A stretch of 6,549 nucleotides of DNA, from the NCBI GenBank assembly GCA_023435545.1, contig JAEYRQ010000457.1, positions 1 through 6,549 of the forward strand, given 5' to 3'. This document shows positions 1-4,088 of this stretch, piece after piece. Positions within the stretch are counted from its first letter, which is position 1; each line of letters begins with the position of its first letter. A program made the position numbers and the translations under genes. The notes under the pieces were generated by a model. That model was not told where the DNA came from and did no database searches. It saw only the letters and a list, made by a program, of their open reading frames with translations. The stretch comes from Pseudomonadota bacterium. GTDB lineage: Bacteria > Pseudomonadota > Alphaproteobacteria > Rhizobiales > Tepidamorphaceae.

Positions 1-104
1 CCGGCATCTACCGGCTGAAGGAGGAGCTTGTGCGGCGGGTCAATCTCGCCATCCACCCGGCGGAGATCAACGCCGTCGTCTTCAAAGAGATCATTGTCCA
101 ATAG
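1..104 (+). CDS. fliL: FliL C-terminal end (flagellar basal body-associated protein), 5' truncated by window edge
   Basis: The frame starting at base 3 is open to a TAG at 102-104 and gives 33 residues ending INAVVFKEIIVQ. The pattern of a charged amphipathic helix (LKEELVRRVN) followed by a short strand ending in VxFxEhxxQ is typical of the FliL C-terminus. FliL is a single-span inner membrane protein whose periplasmic domain associates with the stator and affects torque. Only the last part of the periplasmic domain is present, so the anchor cannot be assessed. The identification rests on this short match plus the immediately following fliM, which is the usual fliL-fliM order. The stop codon overlaps the fliM Shine-Dalgarno sequence, so the two genes are almost certainly co-transcribed. 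Confidence 0.8.
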   Translation, partial: GIYRLKEELVRRVNLAIHPAEINAVVFKEIIVQ

Positions 105-107
105 GAG
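103..107 (+). promoter_or_regulatory. Shine-Dalgarno of fliM, overlapping the fliL stop
   Basis: AGGAG lies 5 bases before the GTG at 113 and shares its first two bases with the fliL TAG (102-104). This fixes the fliM start at GTG 113 rather than at a later ATG, and keeps the complete acidic N-terminal extension in the protein. Confidence 0.7.
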
Positions 108-112
108 CCGAC

Positions 113-1282
113 GTGGCCGGCGACGACGACATCGATCAGGACGCCCTGGCAGCCGAGTGGGGCGTCAGCCTCGACGACGAGGAGGAGGGGGCGAGCGGCG
201 ACGACGCGATGGCGGACAAGTGGGCCGCCATGATCGACGAGGAGGAGCCGGAGGCCGGCTCCTCGGGAGGTACCGAGCGCGTCCTCAACCAGGAGGAAAT
301 CGACAGCCTGCTGGGCTTCAACGTCGACGGGATGAACCGCGACGAGAGGAACGGCATCCGGGCGATCATCAACTCGACGATCGTCTCCTACGAGCGCCTG
401 CCGATGCTGGAAATCGTCTTCGACCGCCTGGTGCGGCTGCTGACGACCAGCCTGCGCAACTTCACCTCCGACAATGTCGAGGTGGCGCTCGAAGGGCTCT
501 CCTCGGTCCGGTTCGGCGACTATCTCAATTCGATCCCGTTGCCGGCGATCCTGGCCGTGTTCAAGGCCGAGGAGTGGGACAACTACGGCCTGGTGACGGT
601 GGGCTCCAACCTCATCTACTCGATGGTCGACGTGCTGCTCGGCGGCGGTCGCGGCTCGATGCGTCTCAGGATCGAGGGGCGGCCCTACACTACGATCGAG
701 ATGAACCTGATCCGCCGGATGATCGAGGTCGTTCTGGGCGACGCCGATCTGGCATTCGCGCCGCTGTCGCCGGTGCACTTCAACGTCGAGCGGCTGGAGA
801 CCAACCCGCGCTTCGCGGCGATCGCCAGACCAGCCAATGCGGCGATCCTGGTCAAGCTCAGGATCGACATGGAGGATCGCGGCGGCAACATCGAGATCCT
901 GCTGCCCTATGCGACGATCGAGCCGATCCGCGAGCTACTGCTCCAGATGTTCATGGGCGAGAAGTTCGGCCGTGACCCGATCTGGGAAGGGCATCTGGCC
1001 AGTGAGCTGTGGTCGGCGACGGTCGAACTCGACGCCGTGCTGTTCGAGCAGGAGATGCCGATCCGCAGGGTGATGGACTTCAAGATCGGAGACACGCTGC
1101 TGCTCGACCGCCGGACAAGCGATCCGATCGTGCTCAGATGCGGCGAGACGGTGATGACAGAAGGCAAGGCGGGGCGAGTCGGGGACCGGGTCGCCATTCG
1201 GATCACCAGCAGGCTGCGCAAGCCGAAGATGACATATGCAGCTTTCGAGAAGGCCGACAGGCTGGCCGTGGAGGGCACGTGA
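113..1282 (+). CDS. fliM: Flagellar motor switch protein FliM
   Basis: A 389-residue C-ring (rotor) protein that receives the CheY signal and links FliG to FliN. Visible parts: an acidic N-terminal extension (about 1-55); the CheY-binding-type segment RVLNQEEIDSLLGF at 56-69; a CheC-like middle domain (about 90-290) with the GGxG-type loop LLGGGRG at 175-181 that contacts FliG in studied FliMs; and a C-terminal SpoA/FliN-like domain (about 297-370) containing the DFKIGDTLLLD stretch. Length is slightly above the classic 330-350 residues because of the N-terminal extension. That extension holds two imperfect copies of an acidic Trp motif, DALAAEW followed by LDDEEE (10-25) and DAMADKW followed by IDEEE (31-45). 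The start is GTG 113, with AGGAG 5 bases upstream. The stop overlaps the next gene (GTGA at 1279-1282). Identity is secure from motifs, length and context; the role of the repeats is unknown. Confidence 0.97.
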   Translation: MAGDDDIDQDALAAEWGVSLDDEEEGASGDDAMADKWAAMIDEEEPEAGSSGGTERVLNQEEIDSLLGFNVDGMNRDERNGIRAIINSTIVSYERLPMLEIVFDRLVRLLTTSLRNFTSDNVEVALEGLSSVRFGDYLNSIPLPAILAVFKAEEWDNYGLVTVGSNLIYSMVDVLLGGGRGSMRLRIEGRPYTTIEMNLIRRMIEVVLGDADLAFAPLSPVHFNVERLETNPRFAAIARPANAAILVKLRIDMEDRGGNIEILLPYATIEPIRELLLQMFMGEKFGRDPIWEGHLASELWSATVELDAVLFEQEMPIRRVMDFKIGDTLLLDRRTSDPIVLRCGETVMTEGKAGRVGDRVAIRITSRLRKPKMTYAAFEKADRLAVEGT

Positions 1283-1824
1283 GCGGTTCATTCCTGGGAT
1301 TGATAATTGAAGGCCTCGTTGCCGTTCTCTTGCTGGTGACCATAGGTTACTGCGTTGTCCTGAACCGGCGCCTGAAGCGTCTCAGGTCCGACGAGGCCTC
1401 TCTGAGGGCGACCATCATCGAGCTGGTCCATGCCACCGAGATCGCCGAGAAGGCGATCTCCGGCTTCAGGGAAACCGCAGCCGAATGCGACCGGAACCTG
1501 ACCAACAAGCTGCGCCAGGCCGATCGCTTCAGCCGGTCGATCGAGAAGCAGGTCGAACTCGGCGGCAAGGTGCTCAATCGCCTGTCCCGGATCAGCGAAC
1601 TCGCACGGACCCACGGGCTGGTCGAGCGCGCGGAAGCGCCGGCCGCACCCACGCATACGCCCGTGTCCGCAGCCGCCGTCCGCAGGCCGGAGGCTGCTGC
1701 ACAGGCTAGCCACCCGCCGGTAGCAGAGGCACGGCCGGCGCAGCGCCCCGCTGTGGCGCGGCCGCCGGCCGATCCGCGCCAGAGGGCTGGATTTCTCGCC
1801 GAGCGCGGCGGCAGGGCGGCATGA
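1279..1824 (+). CDS. DUF6468-type membrane-anchored coiled-coil protein of the flagellar operon
   Basis: A 181-residue protein starting at GTG 1279, overlapping the fliM stop by 4 bases, with GGAGGG at 1270-1275 as its ribosome binding site. A hydrophobic span covers about residues 5-27, with an acidic E11 inside it. It is followed at once by the basic stretch LNRRLKRLR (28-36) and a long charged helix (about 37-112) rich in E/A/K/R heptad-like spacing. The tail from about 118 is Ala/Pro-rich and probably disordered. The LNRRLKRLRSDEASLRATI segment is the hallmark I recall for DUF6468 proteins encoded between fliM and motE in alphaproteobacteria. By the positive-inside rule the coiled coil should face the cytoplasm. 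No catalytic motif is visible and the function is not established. Synteny suggests a motor or C-ring accessory role. The family name is from memory and unsearched. Confidence 0.85.
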   Translation: MSGSFLGLIIEGLVAVLLLVTIGYCVVLNRRLKRLRSDEASLRATIIELVHATEIAEKAISGFRETAAECDRNLTNKLRQADRFSRSIEKQVELGGKVLNRLSRISELARTHGLVERAEAPAAPTHTPVSAAAVRRPEAAAQASHPPVAEARPAQRPAVARPPADPRQRAGFLAERGGRAA

Positions 1825-2522
1825 AGGACATCCGCCTGCTGCCGGTCGTCATGATCGCCGTCGTGGCGCTGTTGACGCTCAAGGGCCTCGGGCTGCTGCT
1901 TGGCGGGGCGGCGCCGCTCACCGGCATCGCGCCGGCGGTCGCCCAGGAGGATGCGGCTGCGACGCCGGGCTCGGCCGAGGCGCCGGCGGCGGAGCCTCCG
2001 GGCCGTCAGACCCCGGCCGACCTCGAGAAATCGCTGCTGCAGAGGATGTTCGGCACCGAGAGCAGCTCCCGCGAGGCTGTCTACGAGAGCCTCGGCGAGC
2101 GCCGCGAGGAGCTGGAGGCCTGGGCGCGCGAGCTGGAACTGCGGGAAGGGCTGCTAAAGGCGGCCGAGCAGCGCGTCGAGCAGCGCATCTCCGAGCTGAA
2201 GGCGCTCGAGGCGCGCGTGACGACCGCGGACGAGGAGAGGCGTGCGGAAGACGAGCAGCGCATCAAGGCGCTCGTCGCAATGTACGCGGACATGAAGCCC
2301 AAGGACGCCGCGCGCATCTTCAATGGACTGGAGCTGCCAATCCTGGTTCAGGTGGCGAGCCTCATGAGCCCGCGACAGCTCTCCGGCGTCGTTGCGGCAA
2401 TGAATTCGGACGCCGCCCAGCGACTGACGATCGAGTTGTCTCGCCAGTCGCCCGATCCGATCGCCGCGCCGCCAGAGGATGGCGAATTGCCGCAGATCGT
2501 CGGCACGAGGCCGGCCGAGTAG
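1821..2522 (+). CDS. motE: MotE-family protein (periplasmic coiled-coil, MgtE-N-like C-terminal domain)
   Basis: A 233-residue protein starting at ATG 1821, with an ATGA overlap with the preceding gene and only a weak purine-rich ribosome site, so expression probably depends on coupling. An N-terminal signal or anchor lies at about residues 7-29, with a possible cleavage site after AVA (39-41). An Ala/Pro/Glu-rich linker runs to about 65, a charged coiled coil from about 85 to 150, and a MgtE N-domain-like helical module from about 151 to 208 (YADMKPKDAARIF, later MSPRQLSGVVAAM). That arrangement is the MotE pattern. In Sinorhizobium meliloti MotE is a periplasmic chaperone for the stator-associated protein MotC. 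Whether this organism has MotC cannot be seen here, so the partner is uncertain. It is the last gene of the compact motor operon; a 177-base spacer follows. Confidence 0.88.
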   Translation: MKDIRLLPVVMIAVVALLTLKGLGLLLGGAAPLTGIAPAVAQEDAAATPGSAEAPAAEPPGRQTPADLEKSLLQRMFGTESSSREAVYESLGERREELEAWARELELREGLLKAAEQRVEQRISELKALEARVTTADEERRAEDEQRIKALVAMYADMKPKDAARIFNGLELPILVQVASLMSPRQLSGVVAAMNSDAAQRLTIELSRQSPDPIAAPPEDGELPQIVGTRPAE

Positions 2523-2699
2523 CGGGGCTAGCTGAGCGCTGGTCTTGATTGCTGTGTCGACGGGAGGTACGTTTCGGCCGCGATGTTCATGTCCACATTC
2601 TTCCCCCTGATCTGAACGGCTGAAGTCGTTCCGGCGCGTCCGCGCCGGTCAGATCAAGACAGCCCCGCTGCGGCGGACGGCCGAAAGGGGAAATGTGCA
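2523..2699 (+). promoter_or_regulatory. Spacer between motE and the dioxygenase gene, acting as its probable leader
   Basis: This stretch holds no long gene. A poor sigma70-like pair can be drawn (TTGATT 2545-2550, 17-base gap, TACGTT 2568-2573), but it matches consensus weakly and is not claimed as a promoter. A 10-codon reading frame (ATG 2583 to TGA 2613-2615, MFMSTFFPLI) sits just before the structured part. The second half (2601-2692) folds into nested helices, listed separately. The dioxygenase ribosome site is AGGGGAA at 2686-2692, seven bases before ATG 2700. Confidence 0.4.
2601..2692 (+). promoter_or_regulatory. Candidate structured leader RNA: three-way junction plus ribosome-site-covering hairpin
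   Basis: P1 is a perfect 8-bp helix, TGATCTGA (2608-2615) with TCAGATCA (2649-2656). It encloses P2, ACGGC-TGAA-GTCGT (2616-2629; 5 bp with one G-U and a UGAA loop). It also encloses P3, CCGGCGC-GTCC-GCGCCGG (2631-2648; 7 perfect bp). Only base 2630 is unpaired at the junction. Downstream, CCCC (2663-2666) can pair with GGGG (2687-2690), with an inner helix CGGC/GCCG (2671-2674/2680-2683), which hides the dioxygenase ribosome site. TTCCCC (2601-2606) could compete for the same GGGGAA. A rival long hairpin, 2608-2620 with 2644-2656 (12 of 13 pairs), excludes P2 and P3. No T-run follows, so a simple intrinsic terminator fits poorly. Alternatives are a dispersed REP-like palindrome or chance folding in GC-rich DNA. 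Confidence 0.4.
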
Positions 2700-3488
2700 A
2701 TGTCCAATACCGAGTACGTCAGCCTGACCCTTGGTCAGGTTCAATGCTTCATCGACGATGGCTTCGTCAAGATTGACCATGCATTCAGCGCCGACTTGGC
2801 ACGGCAGTGCAGGGAGGAATTATGGGCGGAGATCGGCCTGTCGCCGGATGAGCCAGAAAACTGGACCGAAGCAGTCGTCCGCGTGGCGTCGAAATCTTCG
2901 CCTCCGTTCATTGAAGCTGCCAACACACCGAAATTGCATAGAGCCTATGATCAGCTGGTAGGGGAAGATCGCTGGCTGGCACCGAAAGGACTGGGAACAT
3001 TCCCGATCCGCTTCCCGTCGGTAATTGCGCCGGGTGATGATGGTTGGCATGTGGACATGAGTCTTGGCGAGAGCCCGGATTTCGTGGAGTGGCGGGCAAA
3101 CGTCAGGTCCAGTGGGCGGTCGTTGCTGATGCTGTTCCTGTTCTCGGATGTCGGCCCGGAGGATGCACCCACGCGGCTGCGGAAGGGCTCGCACGCAATC
3201 ATCGCGCGGGAGCTGCTGCCGTATGGCGAAGTCGGCGCGACACTCAGGCAGCTTTCGGCCAATGGCTACGCGTCCACGGAAGGTTGCGATGTCGCGTGGG
3301 CAACCGGTGCGGCGGGCACGGTCTATCTGTGTCACCCGTTCCTGGTCCATGCCGCCCAGCCTCACAGGGGCAAACAGCCGCGGTTCATGGCGCAACCGCC
3401 CTTGCTGCCGAATGGTGAGTTCGATCCGGCATTGCCGCCATCGCCGGTTCAAACCGCTATCCGTCGAGCCTGCGGCCTGACACTCTGA
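2700..3488 (+). CDS. Phytanoyl-CoA dioxygenase (PhyH) family protein, Fe(II)/2-oxoglutarate-dependent
   Basis: A 262-residue protein of usual size for bacterial PhyH-family enzymes. These couple oxidative decarboxylation of 2-oxoglutarate to hydroxylation of a small molecule at a mononuclear iron held by an HxD...H facial triad. Here H117 and D119 (GWHVDMSLG) give the HxD motif, H217 (LVHAAQPHRG) is the likely distal ligand, and R228 (PRFMAQPP), 11 residues on, is placed to bind the 2-oxoglutarate carboxylate. RLRKGSH at 159-165 is the usual strand/turn between them. The N-terminus (LTLGQVQCFIDDGFVKI) matches the family's opening helix-strand. There is no signal peptide or membrane span, so it should be cytosolic. 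The start is ATG 2700 with AGGGGAA 7 bases upstream. Codon use is less GC-biased than its neighbours, with TTA (L41), AGA (R81) and many A/T-ending codons, suggesting transfer. The substrate cannot be predicted. Confidence 0.9.
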   Translation: MSNTEYVSLTLGQVQCFIDDGFVKIDHAFSADLARQCREELWAEIGLSPDEPENWTEAVVRVASKSSPPFIEAANTPKLHRAYDQLVGEDRWLAPKGLGTFPIRFPSVIAPGDDGWHVDMSLGESPDFVEWRANVRSSGRSLLMLFLFSDVGPEDAPTRLRKGSHAIIARELLPYGEVGATLRQLSANGYASTEGCDVAWATGAAGTVYLCHPFLVHAAQPHRGKQPRFMAQPPLLPNGEFDPALPPSPVQTAIRRACGLTL

Positions 3489-3498
3489 CGGCTTGGGA

Positions 3499-3523
3499 TC
3501 CGGAGCCGCCCAGCGGTCCCGGA
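3499..3523 (+). terminator. Hairpin 10 bases after the dioxygenase stop; possible terminator without a T-run
   Basis: TCCGG (3499-3503) pairs with CCGGA (3519-3523). Inside, one mismatch and a G-U lead to CCGC (3506-3509) pairing with GCGG (3513-3516) around a 3-base CCA loop. The position just past the stop fits a transcript end or a 3' stability hairpin. No run of T follows (ACTCCAGAGATTC), so termination, if any, would be weak or Rho-assisted. Confidence 0.35.
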
Positions 3524-3704
3524 ACTCCAGAGATTCATCCACTAACAGTTCGCAACGGGCGGGAAACCGGCGTTTCAACGGTCGGTGTGACTCTCAAACG
3601 TGCAGTCGGCCGCTGGCTTAAGCCGCCATTTACTCCGACAACCGTACTGTCTCCCGGGCGCAGAATGCGACCCGCGTCGAACTGCCGCTGGACGGCGGCT
3701 TTGC

Positions 3705-3708
3705 GGAG
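3705..3708 (+). promoter_or_regulatory. Shine-Dalgarno supporting ATG 3714
   Basis: GGAG lies 5 bases before ATG 3714 and decides this start over GTG 3600 (no good ribosome site, implausible residues) and over the internal ATG 3756, which would also leave an intact signal peptide. Confidence 0.5.
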
Positions 3709-3713
3709 ACGAC

Positions 3714-3968
3714 ATGGCGGAAGGATATCGCGAGGTGGTTGGGCGCTTGCGCCCGATGATACCCCGATGCCGCGTGTCGTGGCTGCCGGTCCTGGTCCTC
3801 GTGGCACTGGCCTGGATGCCGCTGGCGGCGCGCGCACAGGCTCCGGGGACATTGGAGGTGGATACGAGCGGGGGCTTCGCCCGGCTCGTGCTCGTCTTCG
3901 AGGATCGGCTGCCTGAATATCAGCTCTCCAGCTCCACAGGCGTCCTGGTCGTGAGCTTCCAGGCTTAG
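3714..3968 (+). CDS. N-terminal fragment (signal peptide + first beta domain) of an exported TPR protein, ended by an in-frame TAG
   Basis: 84 codons from ATG 3714 to TAG 3966-3968. The product has a basic N-region, a hydrophobic core at about residues 21-38 (VSWLPVLVLVALAWMPLA) and signal peptidase I-type sites after ARA (39-41) or AQA (41-43), so it is directed out of the cytoplasm. The mature start (GTLEVDTSGGFARLVLVFED) and the closing strand GVLVVSF look like the opening of a beta-strand domain that resembles AMIN-like modules. The fragment stops in mid-domain, and the same frame continues without another stop for the rest of the window. It is therefore best read as the 5' part of a single gene interrupted by one nonsense codon. 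An 84-residue exported peptide in its own right is possible but less likely. Confidence 0.7.
   Translation: MAEGYREVVGRLRPMIPRCRVSWLPVLVLVALAWMPLAARAQAPGTLEVDTSGGFARLVLVFEDRLPEYQLSSSTGVLVVSFQA
3966..3968 (+). other. Lone in-frame TAG interrupting the TPR gene
   Basis: The codons around it read GTG AGC TTC CAG GCT TAG GTC GCG CCC GAG. The reading frame is coding-like on both sides, and no other stop occurs between 3714 and 6549. A single base change (for example TAG to GAG, AAG or CAG) would restore one continuous frame of at least 945 codons. No frame change is needed, which argues for a point nonsense mutation, a base-call error or readthrough rather than an indel. Confidence 0.85.
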
Positions 3969-4088
3969 GTCGCGCCCGAGGTCTCACGCCTGCCGCCGCG
4001 ACTGCCCCAGTTCGTCTCGGCCCCGCGCCCCGCCCCAGACCGCCGTGCGCTCCGCCTCGCGTTCGCCCGGCACGTCTCGGTGAATGCG

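Larger units (their letters stand above)
3489..3713 (+). other. Spacer between the dioxygenase and TPR genes
   Basis: 225 bases with no supportable gene. Besides the hairpin at 3499-3523, it contains a perfect 10-base palindrome GGCTTAAGCC at 3615-3624, the most AT-rich part of the spacer, followed by ATTTACTCC. The palindrome could be an operator half-site pair. The promoter of the TPR gene probably lies here, but no -35/-10 or sigma54 pair is convincing. A GTG at 3600 would extend the TPR gene's frame upstream, but its residues are Arg/Cys-rich and would precede a normal signal peptide, so it is not preferred. Confidence 0.4.

Noticed and set aside
8..778. 256-codon reverse-strand open frame across fliM
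   Set aside because: It lies antisense to the conserved FliM domains, is His/Arg/Asp-rich in the way of GC-rich shadow frames, and has no family motif.
1009..1824. Longer 271-codon version of the DUF6468 gene starting inside fliM
   Set aside because: Its first 90 residues are the out-of-frame shadow of fliM (Arg/Asp/Gly-rich). The real start is GTG 1279 with GGAGGG just upstream and a membrane span right after.
2545..2573. Sigma70-like promoter TTGATT-17-TACGTT
   Set aside because: Matches only 4 of 6 and 3 of 6 consensus bases; such matches are expected by chance in a spacer of this size.
2631..2648. Strong hairpin read as the intrinsic terminator of the motor operon
   Set aside because: No T-run follows on either strand, and the hairpin is neatly nested inside a larger helix; kept as part of a leader structure instead.
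3613..3640. Sigma54 (class of flagellar promoters) site around CTGGCTTAAGCCGCC
   Set aside because: TGGC is present, but the required GC element at the fixed distance is not (CA instead).
3600..3713. Upstream extension of the TPR gene from GTG 3600
   Set aside because: It would put about 38 Arg/Cys-rich residues before a normal signal peptide and lacks a ribosome site; ATG 3714 has GGAG 5 bases upstream.
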